Virus record (IMG/VR): IMGVR_UViG_3300042691_032310
Span: 1-23,913 of that record
Length of the DNA stretch: 23,913 bases
Strand: one strand, 5' to 3'
Source: a virus
The notes under the pieces are model-generated. The model did not search any database, had not been told where the DNA came from, and saw only the letters and a program-made list of their open reading frames with translations. Made by a program: the position numbers and the translations under genes. Positions 1 to 8,121 of the stretch are shown piece by piece; within the stretch, counting starts at the first letter, position 1; each line of letters opens with the position of its first letter.

Positions 1-2995
1 CATTTACCATAGTAAAGGACATTTTTCTTCTAGCATCTGCTCTGTAGCTAGTATGAATCCAACAACTATTAGGATAACGATACTCAAGAATTAATTGATC
101 ATATGGTATAAGTTTTTCTGCAGCTTGAATAATTTCATATGTTTTAGTGTATTTGTCTGGTAAAAGAATACCAATATCTACTGCACGACCTTTACAGTGA
201 TCTGATGTTGGACTTTCATTAGGGATAACACCTTTTAAACGATAACCTGAATTAATCTGCCATTGTGTTTTATATCCACCAATATTACCAGGAAGAATTT
301 GTAACATCGGCTCAAGAAGATTTTGACACAATTGAGCAAGATTACATACAATCTGTTGTTTAGTAAAGAGAATATCTGGTCCATCTTTAACTTCTTTAAG
401 CATCTGATCAACAAGTCTATGTTCATTACTTGTTATCAACATACCAAGAGTAAAGTTCTTAGATAATCTATAATCTTTAGTAAATTCTTGAGTGGAGAAA
501 ATAATTTTACAATCAACTGGAACGATAGTGTCAGAACCACCTGTTTGTTTTTCTGCAGATTCAGATGCAGAAGGAATTGGTGCACCAATAACACCTTCTT
601 TTCGTGCCATGTCATCAGAGTTTTTACGTCCTTCTGGTGTTTCCCAATCTTCTGGCGTTTCTGCTGCAGTTTTTTCTTCAAACTGTCTTTCTGGAGGAAC
701 CAAATAAGGAACAACTGGATTAACTGGTCTGCCAACTTCTGGTGCATATAATTCAAGATCTTTAACAGAAGCTGATGTAGCACCATTACCAAAGTCTCCA
801 CGAGAATAATCTAGTCTCATATTTCCAGACGTTAATAGTTCCATAGAAGAATTAGAAGTAAATCTTGTAGAAGCGAGTGCTAAAATATCCATGTCTTCTC
901 TAGATTTAATATTAATATTTTGTGCTTCAATATTTAAATCACCAACTGCTTTGACATTTATATTTTCTCCAACAACAACATTTAAATCTTTGGCAATACC
1001 TACATTGGCATTATTTCCAATTTCAACGTTTGCATTATTAGAAACTTCAATATTAGCATCTGATCTTGCAAATATATTTGTATTACCTTCAACTGTAATA
1101 TTACATTCACCATTTACACTAATACATCCATTTCTTTCCATAATAACAAAATTATCGCCAACAATATAATTCACTTGTGTTCCAAGCGGATCTATTTCAG
1201 TAAATGTTCCAGTTCTATGGTAAGTATGAATACGTTCGTATCCTGGCGTGTCATCAAACTCTTGAATATGTCCAGCTTCAGACTCATAAACTTTGTTATA
1301 AGGATATTTTGAATTAAATACGCTTTCAGGTTGATCCCATGTACCCAATCTAATAGATCTTGGGATAGCTAATTTTCTATTCTTATCTTTTTTAGGTACA
1401 ATTGTACCATCAACTATACCACGAGACAATCTATTAGTATCTGGTTCACCAATATACTCCTTTAACGGATATTTGTTATTTGGATCTCTAAAACCAATAT
1501 TAACAGAACCAGTTTTAACTGATCGTTTAGATGGAGCAGGAACTACGACTGGTGGATCTGTATCTTTTGGAGGTTCTGGTGGAGGAGCACCAGCGTCTTT
1601 TTCAACAGCTCCAGTTGCTGCATTGCCATAAAAATATTCGTAGTAGGCTAATTTTCTAGCTGCAATATCTGGAGAATTTACCCCAACTGCTTTTTTTGCA
1701 GAATAAAAATAACCTGGATTATCTGATGGACCAACACCTTTTGGCACTCTATCTTTAATGTAGAGTGCAGCAACAAGTGCTGAAGTATTAATGTCAGAAT
1801 CTAAAGAATCTGGATTATCAACAATATTAAGTTCCAAACCATATTTTTTTGCAAGGTCTTGATAACGCTGATAGTTACCACGACCAGTTAACTGAATAAA
1901 TCCACGACCGTAATATTTTCCACCATCTGCGTCAGACTGATTACCTAAAAAGTTTTTACCACGTTTAGTAGTTCCATAAGCCCATGAGAAAAATTCTTCA
2001 CGACTCATTCCATTTTTCTGAGCATTAGAATATTTTTGCACTTCTTCATCAGTAGCAAAAGAGTAAATTTGTTTTAATCTTGTTGGATTGAAATTATATG
2101 CTTCTAGTTGTGGAATCCATCCAGACTCGCCACCTGATATACCCAATAATGCACATTTTTGTTCTTTAGTGGTCAAACCGACTTTATCACAAGCAGAAAT
2201 TAATGCTTTAATACCATCAGACGCTTTAGATTGATTTGTAACAGATTTTGGAGGTGGTAATGTTGGAATAGAATTATTAATTACAGTTTCTTTAACAACA
2301 GGTTCTCCTGCTAGTTTATTTTTCTTAACAGGATTTCCTGATGAATCTGTAACAACATCTCCAGAGCCAGTAGTTACATAATTTTGCAACTTACTTTTAT
2401 TAACTTGATCTAAATTAGATGAAGGATCTTCGAATGTTATAATATTTTCGCCAAGATTTTTAACTTCATTGCTAATAGTTACTTGAGTTCCACTGTCAAT
2501 AGAAACGATAGTTGTTTCTTTCGGGATACCATAGCCAATAACTTTCATATTAGCTTTTAACTTGCTAGTTACATTTTTATTATTTGGATTTTGTTTATCG
2601 TAGAATGTTAATTTTCTACCTGTGGTTGGACCAGCACCAGTGTATAGTTTAATGTCAGATGTTTTTGATGATGTAAAAATTGGTCCACTATCATCAGCAT
2701 CAGGTGGAATAGGATCTGATGGAATGCCACCAACAGTACCCATAATTATTGGTTGTTGTTGTTCTTCGTCTGCAAAAATAATTACTACAGAAGTTCCTTC
2801 AACTGGTCCAACTGGAGAATATCCAATACCATTCATTGCAGCAGAAACAACTGGCTGCATTGGTGTAGCCCATGGTAATTCTGATGTGGGTAGTAAATTC
2901 TTGTCATGTGTATGTAAACCAACTACACGAACTTGACATCTACCAAGTTTTAATGGGTCATTACGGTTTTCTACGATACCATAGTAAAAATTCAT
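1..2995 (-). CDS. 5: gp5-like baseplate hub spike with GH19-like and M15 peptidase domains (3' end outside window)
   Basis: The reading frame is open from the ATG at 2993-2995 to the left edge (998 codons, no stop), so the C-terminus is missing, probably by only a few residues. It starts 3 nt after the gp27-like gene with an AGGAA ribosome site. Domains in order: VgrG/gp5-type OB fold (about 1-110); a beta-rich insert with the pattern MKVIGYGIPKETTIVSI (about 130-190); a GH19 chitinase/lysozyme-like domain (about 265-440) with Glu290 in GGESGW and the signature GRGFIQLTGRGNY near 361; a gp5/VgrG-like stretch near 560-620 (ESEAGH, DDTPG); short repeats of the xxNVxV type (about 620-700) like the triangular beta-helix of T4 gp5; and an M15-type zinc peptidase at the C-terminus with ligands His933, Asp940 (SDHCKGRAVD) and His981 (WIHTSYR). 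It is inferred to pierce the outer membrane and cut peptidoglycan at DNA entry. T4 gp5 instead has a GH24 lysozyme domain in the middle. Confidence 0.9.
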   Translation of the reverse strand, partial: MNFYYGIVENRNDPLKLGRCQVRVVGLHTHDKNLLPTSELPWATPMQPVVSAAMNGIGYSPVGPVEGTSVVIIFADEEQQQPIIMGTVGGIPSDPIPPDADDSGPIFTSSKTSDIKLYTGAGPTTGRKLTFYDKQNPNNKNVTSKLKANMKVIGYGIPKETTIVSIDSGTQVTISNEVKNLGENIITFEDPSSNLDQVNKSKLQNYVTTGSGDVVTDSSGNPVKKNKLAGEPVVKETVINNSIPTLPPPKSVTNQSKASDGIKALISACDKVGLTTKEQKCALLGISGGESGWIPQLEAYNFNPTRLKQIYSFATDEEVQKYSNAQKNGMSREEFFSWAYGTTKRGKNFLGNQSDADGGKYYGRGFIQLTGRGNYQRYQDLAKKYGLELNIVDNPDSLDSDINTSALVAALYIKDRVPKGVGPSDNPGYFYSAKKAVGVNSPDIAARKLAYYEYFYGNAATGAVEKDAGAPPPEPPKDTDPPVVVPAPSKRSVKTGSVNIGFRDPNNKYPLKEYIGEPDTNRLSRGIVDGTIVPKKDKNRKLAIPRSIRLGTWDQPESVFNSKYPYNKVYESEAGHIQEFDDTPGYERIHTYHRTGTFTEIDPLGTQVNYIVGDNFVIMERNGCISVNGECNITVEGNTNIFARSDANIEVSNNANVEIGNNANVGIAKDLNVVVGENINVKAVGDLNIEAQNINIKSREDMDILALASTRFTSNSSMELLTSGNMRLDYSRGDFGNGATSASVKDLELYAPEVGRPVNPVVPYLVPPERQFEEKTAAETPEDWETPEGRKNSDDMARKEGVIGAPIPSASESAEKQTGGSDTIVPVDCKIIFSTQEFTKDYRLSKNFTLGMLITSNEHRLVDQMLKEVKDGPDILFTKQQIVCNLAQLCQNLLEPMLQILPGNIGGYKTQWQINSGYRLKGVIPNESPTSDHCKGRAVDIGILLPDKYTKTYEIIQAAEKLIPYDQLILEYRYPNSCWIHTSYRADARRKMSFTMVN

Positions 2996-2998
2996 TTA

Positions 2999-4273
2999 TT
3001 ATTTCCTATTCATACTAATCTGTGACGAATCTTTAATTAACTCTATATTACATTCATGTTTATCTCTATCAACATAGTGATTAATAGCTGCAATTAAATA
3101 GTAACCAGAAAACATTTTATCTGTAATGTCTTTCTCTTCTTTTGTTATTGGTTCTATTTTATTTAACACAATTGCTACTTTTTGACCAACTGTGTAATCA
3201 ACTCTACCTGGAACTGTTATTTCTAATTTGTTTGCTTCTGCTAATTTCATTAAAGAAACACGTTCTTGTAAATACGTGTAATTAGTAACATCACCAAACC
3301 CACTAAAGTTATTATAATATCTTGGAATATTCATAATAACAGAACTATTTCTAAAAATAGCATTATTGGAATTGATAGCGTGTTTATTTAAATGTTTCTG
3401 TTTATCAAAACGCTGGAACATATTATAATTTTTATTGATATATGTTTTCTTTGTTAAATCATAAGAAATTAATCTTGACGCTAACATACCACTTCTTAAT
3501 CTATCAATATAGTCATAACCAGTAGGAATTTTAATTTCTAAAATACGTTTATAATCTTGTGTAATATTTCTTACATCTTTACCATCTGATAATTGATCGC
3601 GAGTGTATCGATCGTATGTAAATTCTTGATGAACTCCAGTAGTATAAAGAGAGTCTAAACTAATAAAATAGAATCCATCTCTGTTTTCAAAGAAAACATA
3701 ATTAGGGGTTTTATTATCGTTTAATGCGTGTTGGGTAAGATATGATAGGTTTTTAACAGGAGACCAAAAATTTGAAATATATTTTATACTATTAGAAGTT
3801 GGTTCAATATAAACTTTTTTCTTAGTTTCTAAACCGTCTACAGTTCCATTAACTAAATTTGTAACTAAATCTGAAACTTTACCTGTAAACACTTTACTTA
3901 ATTTTTTATTTAAATCAACAACAGCCTCTTGTGATATAAAATGCAACTGATACACAACTGATCGATCACCTAACAATTCTCTGTCAGTTAGTTTGTAGAT
4001 ATAAAATCTTCCATTAATCTTTTTATTTTCTAAAGTTGGAGTAGAAATTTGTATATCTAAAAATTCTTCACCAATAAAAGGAAACAGATTAACTAAATCT
4101 AAAGATTCTTTAACAATTAAACTACCTGTTATAAATGGAGAAAATATATCTTCATAAATTTGAACATTAATAACCTGTGCAGCAATATCTTGATAGAAAC
4201 CAGAAGGTGTAATAATTATGGCTTTATCAATGCTGACATCACCAGCAAATCTAATTGGCGTGCTTGATTTCAT
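2999..4273 (-). CDS. 27: gp27-like baseplate hub subunit
   Basis: A 424-aa protein, close to T4 gp27 (391 aa). The N-terminal half has the hub pattern seen in T4-like tail proteins: IYEDIFSPFITGSLIVKE, then LVNLFPFIGEEFLDIQIST at about 40-80. In T4 the gp27 trimer forms the hub ring that joins the tail tube to the gp5 spike. Here the gene lies directly upstream of the gp5-like gene (3-nt gap), which supports that partnership. Its ATG overlaps the stop of the gp53-like gene by one base (TAATG), so translation is probably coupled; its own ribosome site is weak (AAAGA). The family assignment is from remembered sequence patterns plus position, not from a search. Confidence 0.8.
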   Translation of the reverse strand: MKSSTPIRFAGDVSIDKAIIITPSGFYQDIAAQVINVQIYEDIFSPFITGSLIVKESLDLVNLFPFIGEEFLDIQISTPTLENKKINGRFYIYKLTDRELLGDRSVVYQLHFISQEAVVDLNKKLSKVFTGKVSDLVTNLVNGTVDGLETKKKVYIEPTSNSIKYISNFWSPVKNLSYLTQHALNDNKTPNYVFFENRDGFYFISLDSLYTTGVHQEFTYDRYTRDQLSDGKDVRNITQDYKRILEIKIPTGYDYIDRLRSGMLASRLISYDLTKKTYINKNYNMFQRFDKQKHLNKHAINSNNAIFRNSSVIMNIPRYYNNFSGFGDVTNYTYLQERVSLMKLAEANKLEITVPGRVDYTVGQKVAIVLNKIEPITKEEKDITDKMFSGYYLIAAINHYVDRDKHECNIELIKDSSQISMNRK

Positions 4274-4785
4274 TATAACAAATCTTTATAATTTTTCAAT
4301 ATTGTACTAACTACAGATGGAGATATTACTTTAATTCTACGTTTTTGTTCATTTAATCTACGTTCATATTCATCATTAGAAACTGCATATGCATTTGGCC
4401 AGTCAGAATTTACAATATGAAAATCAGAATCACTATAAATTTGTGCTTCATAGTGGTGTGTATCATATCTATCTTCACCCCATTTACCAATAATATGTTG
4501 TTCTAAAGAACGTTCGTCTAAAGGAAAATCTGTCAAATAATCGTAACGATTATTAGCCAACATAATAATCCAATGATACTCAGCATTACCATATAATTTT
4601 TCTGCAATAATTTCAGGAGTTTCACCGTCTTCAATATCGTATTCATCATACAATGTAACAGTTGAAAGAATATCTCTTCTAAAACGAATATTTCTAGTAA
4701 TGTCTTTTACTAAAGAAGTTTTAGTTTCATTACTAGTATTATATTTAAAATCATATAAAAATGTTGGGAATTCTTTAAAATACAT
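4273..4785 (-). CDS. 53: gp53-like baseplate wedge subunit
   Basis: A 170-aa protein (T4 gp53 is 196 aa). The chosen start is MYFKEFPTFLYDF at 4783-4785. AAGGA lies 8-10 nt upstream, and the start falls 1 nt after the stop of the upstream gp48-like gene. A longer reading frame begins at 4896, but its extra 37 codons overlap that gene and look like noise. Family features: an N-terminal FPxFLYDF motif, RNIRFRRDIL, and the central ETPEIIAEKLYGNAEYHWIIMLAN segment typical of gp53/LysM-like wedge proteins (T4 gp53 helps close the six wedges around the hub). It sits in an operon with gp48-, gp27- and gp5-like genes, the right company for a baseplate protein. Confidence 0.85.
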   Translation of the reverse strand: MYFKEFPTFLYDFKYNTSNETKTSLVKDITRNIRFRRDILSTVTLYDEYDIEDGETPEIIAEKLYGNAEYHWIIMLANNRYDYLTDFPLDERSLEQHIIGKWGEDRYDTHHYEAQIYSDSDFHIVNSDWPNAYAVSNDEYERRLNEQKRRIKVISPSVVSTILKNYKDLL

Positions 4786-4786
4786 T

Positions 4787-5887
4787 TTATAAACCATCCT
4801 TAACTTTATCTTTAGTAAGAAGAGCCAATTCACGGAATGATAGTGTAATATTAATTTGTGTTGGCATACCATTGTCAAACGTAGTAAATGTTCCATTAGG
4901 AGTATAATTTATGTTCATCTCTGTAAGCACGCAAGATGTGTGGCGATGAATATTTAAGTTTTCAGCTTTACCTTGATAATAGAAAATATCAAACTCTGAA
5001 GGATAAATGTAAACGAAGTTATTATCATCTTTAAATTCTGGATGCATGTGATATTTAAATTCTTGAATAATGTTGAGTACGTTCTGCGCTTCGTCTTTAT
5101 CACGTGGAAAGAACTGATATTCCATCTGAAATGTTCTAAAGTCTACACCCTTAAATACTTGTTCTTTTTTAGGATTAGCTGCCAGACCAGTTGCGACCGA
5201 AACAGCTGCAGCTTGACCTGCAGGTGCTTTAGATAGTGCTAAATTAGTAATAATTGCAGCACCAACACCAGTTACATCACTAGATTTACCTTTAGACTCA
5301 ATAGCTTTCATAATCTCTTCAATACCTGCTGCACCAGCAGAAACCATAGCTGTGTCTTCATCAGACCACTGCATGCCGTATCGAATAGAAAGATTATTTG
5401 GAACATGTAATGCGATAGCTGTTTTTAATCTTTTTTGTTGTCTGGTTGTAGATGCAGCTAAATCCGCTGCAACACCAAGACCGATAGTTGGAACGTTGGC
5501 AATGGCAGCACCAGCTGCAGCACCTTTTGCACCTTTATCGAAAGCGATACTACCACCAACTATACCACTTAACGTGTTTACTGCAGCAACAGAACCTATT
5601 AATGTCTCTTTATCTAAATTTTGAGCAATAAAATCACCTCTATCACGAGTCTCCGTTTGATCTAGATCTACTGTTTCTATTTTCTGATCATTAAATAACT
5701 TAGAGTCGCTGGCTACATTAATATAAAAAATAACATAATTATCACCATAATTGGAAGACAGCAAATCTATCGGATAGCTGTAATTATTAATCTTATATTT
5801 GTCTTCATCAAAAGTTCTAGCAGCACCACGTGGAGTGTACGTTGGCTTTTTAGTATCTTTCGGATTGATGTTTGATTGAGACGCCAT
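4787..5887 (-). CDS. 48: gp48-like baseplate tail-tube cap
   Basis: A 366-aa protein, nearly the length of T4 gp48 (364 aa). The N-terminus is polar (YPIDLLSSNYGDNYVIFYINV near 38-58). The middle (about 95-235) is rich in Ala and Gly. The C-terminal part carries the tail-tube-like pattern FRTFQMEYQFFPRD, EFKYHMHPEF, FDIFYYQ and, at the end, PTQINITLSFRELALLTK. In T4, gp48 caps the hub and starts tube assembly with gp54. It is the first gene of the minus-strand tail operon, with a T4-late-like CATAAATA element about 47 nt upstream on the same strand. The alternative is a gp54-type protein; length and the Ala/Gly-rich middle favour gp48. Confidence 0.8.
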   Translation of the reverse strand: MASQSNINPKDTKKPTYTPRGAARTFDEDKYKINNYSYPIDLLSSNYGDNYVIFYINVASDSKLFNDQKIETVDLDQTETRDRGDFIAQNLDKETLIGSVAAVNTLSGIVGGSIAFDKGAKGAAAGAAIANVPTIGLGVAADLAASTTRQQKRLKTAIALHVPNNLSIRYGMQWSDEDTAMVSAGAAGIEEIMKAIESKGKSSDVTGVGAAIITNLALSKAPAGQAAAVSVATGLAANPKKEQVFKGVDFRTFQMEYQFFPRDKDEAQNVLNIIQEFKYHMHPEFKDDNNFVYIYPSEFDIFYYQGKAENLNIHRHTSCVLTEMNINYTPNGTFTTFDNGMPTQINITLSFRELALLTKDKVKDGL

Positions 5888-5900
5888 ATGTTCCCTTTAA

Positions 5901-5908
5901 CCTAAATA
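5901..5908 (+). promoter_or_regulatory. Candidate T4-type late promoter for the plus-strand virion operon
   Basis: The sequence CCTAAATA lies 30 nt before the gp4-like start, in the 51-nt gap between divergent tail and head operons. T4-like phages use a single -10-type late element near TATAAATA, and CTAAATA-type variants are known in cyanophages. A gp33 late co-activator gene is in this window, so late promoters are expected. Assigned by motif and position only. Confidence 0.5.
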
Positions 5909-5933
5909 AAATGTGGTCATTTATCCTATCACT

Positions 5934-5941
5934 TATTTATG
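5934..5941 (-). promoter_or_regulatory. Candidate T4-type late promoter for the gp48-gp53-gp27-gp5 operon
   Basis: The minus strand reads CATAAATA, one base from the T4 late consensus TATAAATA, about 47 nt upstream of the gp48-like start. It overlaps the gp4 start codon on the other strand. Paired with the plus-strand element at 5901-5908 it would form a divergent late promoter region. Confidence 0.5.
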
Positions 5942-6370
5942 TTCCATAAAAGATTGTTTAAGCCAGTTTTTCCTGAAAAATATGCAGGAGATCCTACAAA
6001 TATAGTTTTAAGATCTAGCTGGGAAATTATGTTCGCTAATTGGTGCGATATAAAATCCGATGTTATTAAGTGGAGTTCTGAAGAAACTGTTATCCCTTAT
6101 AGATGTCCAACTGATGGTAGGATTCATCGTTATTTTGTTGATTTTAGAATGCAACTTAAGAATGGAAAAACATACTTAGTAGAAGTTAAACCATTTAAAC
6201 AGACATCCCCACCAATATTTCCTGGAAAAAGAACTCAACGATATCTAACTGAATCTATAACATTTGTTAAAAATCAAGCAAAATGGAAAGCAGCTACAGA
6301 GTATGCAAAAGATAGAGGATGGGAATTTAGAATTATAACAGAATACGAGTTAGGAATAGCAACTAAATAA
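5939..6370 (+). CDS. 4: gp4-like head completion protein (PD-(D/E)XK fold)
   Basis: A 143-aa protein (T4 gp4, also called gp50, is 150 aa). The pattern FPEKYAGDPTNIVLRSSWE at the N-terminus is typical of T4-like head completion proteins. Glu29, Asp68 (YFVDFRM) and Glu82-x-Lys84 (LVEVKPF) fit a TnsA-like PD-(D/E)XK nuclease core. In T4 this protein acts on DNA-filled heads before tail joining. It is first in the plus-strand virion operon. No clear ribosome site precedes the ATG, and the late promoter motif is only 30 nt upstream, so the leader is very short. Confidence 0.85.
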   Translation: MFHKRLFKPVFPEKYAGDPTNIVLRSSWEIMFANWCDIKSDVIKWSSEETVIPYRCPTDGRIHRYFVDFRMQLKNGKTYLVEVKPFKQTSPPIFPGKRTQRYLTESITFVKNQAKWKAATEYAKDRGWEFRIITEYELGIATK

Positions 6371-6374
6371 TAAC

Positions 6375-6977
6375 ATGGCTAAACAAACTAAATTGGTAGA
6401 TGTATTCGAAAGAAACAAGTATGACTTGCATACAGCATCACGCAAGTCTAGAGCTTGGTTTGATCAACAAGTTACTCTTTTAAATAAACAAGGGTTAACA
6501 CCGCAAAAAGTATTAAATGGTAATCCAGACCAAGTGGTAACTAATATACTACCTGGAAACCTTTATATGTATGCGTATGATCCTAAAACTAAAGCAGAAC
6601 TACCGTATTATGATAGATTTCCTCTAGTGTTTCCATTTAGAGCCACCTCAGATGGATTTTATGGTTTAAATATGCACTATTTGCCATATCAGTTAAGAAT
6701 TGTACTGTTGGATAACTTGATGATTTTTAAGTCTAACAACAGATTAGATGAAACAACAAAATTAAAATACGCTTGGGCTACGATTGATGGAATATCCAAA
6801 TTTGTTGCAGCTCAACCTTGTGTCAAACAGTATTTGTATGGACATGTTAGAAGTAAATTTAGAAGAGTCTCTTCTGTAGATTGGGCAACAGCAATGTTAC
6901 TTCCTGTAGAAAGATTTATCGGTGCATCCAAAGAAGCTGTTTGGTCAGAATCAAAAAAAATTATAAGAAGATCTTAA
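6375..6977 (+). CDS. Conserved T4-like virion-associated protein (function unassigned)
   Basis: A 200-aa protein following the gp4-like gene after 4 nt. The N-terminus reads LVDVFERNKYDLHTASRKSRAWFDQQ. The centre has MYAYDPKTKAELPYYDRFPLVFPF followed by DGFYGLNMHYLPYQLR. I recognise this as a conserved protein found beside gp4 in aquatic T4-like phages. Some relatives may be labelled DNA end protector (gp2-like), and in T4 gene 2 does neighbour gene 4, but I cannot confirm homology to T4 gp2. No membrane segment or signal peptide. A role in head completion or head-tail joining is inferred from context only. Confidence 0.6.
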   Translation: MAKQTKLVDVFERNKYDLHTASRKSRAWFDQQVTLLNKQGLTPQKVLNGNPDQVVTNILPGNLYMYAYDPKTKAELPYYDRFPLVFPFRATSDGFYGLNMHYLPYQLRIVLLDNLMIFKSNNRLDETTKLKYAWATIDGISKFVAAQPCVKQYLYGHVRSKFRRVSSVDWATAMLLPVERFIGASKEAVWSESKKIIRRS

Positions 6978-6978
6978 A

Positions 6979-7674
6979 ATGATAGAACAGTTTATTTCTA
7001 CAATTAAACAACAGGGTTTGTCTAGAACTAACAGATATGCTGTTACTCTAACTCCTCCAGTTACAGTAGACAATGCCAATTTAAATACTATTTTATTACT
7101 GTGTGACCAAGTATCGCTTCCAGGTATAAATTATGCAACTGTGCAGAACAGAACATTTGGTGAATTCCGTGAAGTTCCATATGAAAAACTTTTTGATACA
7201 GTATCAATGTCTTTTTATGTAGATCAAGGACTTCAGGTAAAATTTTTATTTGATAAGTGGATGTCTTTTATTCAAGATCCAAAATCAAGAAGATTTAATT
7301 ACTATAAAAACTATATTTCTCCCATGGAAATTGTTGTACAAGATTTAATGAATAAATCTAGATATTCAGTTCAATTATATGAGTGCTATCCTAAAAATGT
7401 TGGTGCAGTCCAAATGGATTATGCAAGTAGAGATGTTATGAAATTGCAAGTAACTATGCAATATAAATGGTGGGAATCTTCTATTCTTAAAACTTTGGAT
7501 AACGGACAAATTATCACTGAAAAAACAGTATCAGATTATACAACAAATTTTAATAATTTCCAAGAAAATCAATATTCTTATAATCTTGGAAACTCATCAT
7601 TTGGTTCACAATATGATAGTTATTCTCAGCAGATTCTACCAGATACTAATGAATCTCAGATAACTGAAACATAA
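6979..7674 (+). CDS. 54: Tail-tube-fold protein, probably gp54-like baseplate-tail tube initiator
   Basis: A 231-aa protein. It begins GLSRTNRYAVTLTPP and continues with LLCDQVSLPGINYAT, FREVPYEKLFDTVSMSFYVD, FLFDKWMSFIQDP, FNYYKNYISPMEIVVQDL and LYECYPKNVGAVQMDYASRDVMKL. This is the standard profile of T4-like tail-tube proteins (gp19 and gp54 share the fold). The last 50 residues are Asn/Gln/Ser-rich and look flexible. The absence of a sheath gene next to it and its place in a baseplate/tape-measure operon favour gp54. T4 gp54 is longer (320 aa), so a gp19 major-tube assignment remains possible. The ATG is one base after the upstream stop. Confidence 0.7.
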   Translation: MIEQFISTIKQQGLSRTNRYAVTLTPPVTVDNANLNTILLLCDQVSLPGINYATVQNRTFGEFREVPYEKLFDTVSMSFYVDQGLQVKFLFDKWMSFIQDPKSRRFNYYKNYISPMEIVVQDLMNKSRYSVQLYECYPKNVGAVQMDYASRDVMKLQVTMQYKWWESSILKTLDNGQIITEKTVSDYTTNFNNFQENQYSYNLGNSSFGSQYDSYSQQILPDTNESQITET

Positions 7675-7677
7675 ATA
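7670..7677 (+). promoter_or_regulatory. Candidate T4-type late promoter upstream of gp16
   Basis: CATAAATA overlaps the stop codon of the gp54-like gene and lies 26 nt before the gp16-like ATG, which has AGGA just upstream. It has the same octamer as the minus-strand elements at 5934-5941 and 22104-22111. Confidence 0.5.
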
Positions 7678-7703
7678 CATTTGCTATTTTATAGGATTTA
7701 TTA

Positions 7704-8120
7704 ATGAAAATTGATACTAAGTTGTCAGAGGTTTTTGAGGTTGAACCTACGGCAACGTCTGAAGTTATACAAAACCAACCTGAAATTGTAATTGATTCTA
7801 ATTCTGATAAAATTGATTCAGATTATGAAATAACCAGAATTAATCTTAGAAAATTGTTGGTGCAAGGACAAGAAGCATTGCAAAACGCTTTAGAAGTAGC
7901 TAAACAATCAGAACACCCTCGTGCGTTCGAAGTTGTTGGTAATTTAATGAAGCAGTTAGCAGATGTTAATCAACAACTACTAGAATTACATCAACAGAAA
8001 CAAAAACTTGATGCACCAAAAGAAGCTGCTAAAAAAGAAGTTACTAATAATAACGCTATTTTTGTAGGCAGCACTGCTGAATTGAATAAGTTAATCAAGA
8101 ATATGTCTAAAGGAGAGTAA
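7704..8120 (+). CDS. 16: gp16-like terminase small subunit
   Basis: A 138-aa protein (T4 gp16 is 164 aa). The core at about 45-105 has INLRKLLVQGQEALQNALEVAK, QSEHPRAFEVVGNLMKQLADVN and a helical Gln/Leu/Lys-rich stretch, the typical two-helix centre of gp16 that forms the oligomeric ring regulating gp17. The N-terminus is acidic; the C-terminus has the NNAIFVGSTAELNKLI motif also seen in relatives. No gp17 large terminase follows; the next gene is a baseplate hub protein, so packaging genes are split compared with T4. A candidate late promoter and AGGA site lie upstream. Confidence 0.85.
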   Translation: MKIDTKLSEVFEVEPTATSEVIQNQPEIVIDSNSDKIDSDYEITRINLRKLLVQGQEALQNALEVAKQSEHPRAFEVVGNLMKQLADVNQQLLELHQQKQKLDAPKEAAKKEVTNNNAIFVGSTAELNKLIKNMSKGE

Positions 8121-8121
8121 C

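Noticed and set aside
235-1169. Several 60-120 codon frames on both strands at the left end
   Set aside because: They lie inside the continuous gp5-like frame, which carries recognisable domains; the short frames have none.
4786-4896. N-terminal extension of the gp53-like gene
   Set aside because: It overlaps the end of gp48 in another frame and lacks a ribosome site; the start at 4785 has AAGGA.
5352-5624. Plus-strand frame opposite the gp48-like gene
   Set aside because: It mirrors the Ala/Gly-rich middle of gp48 and has no ribosome site or motif.
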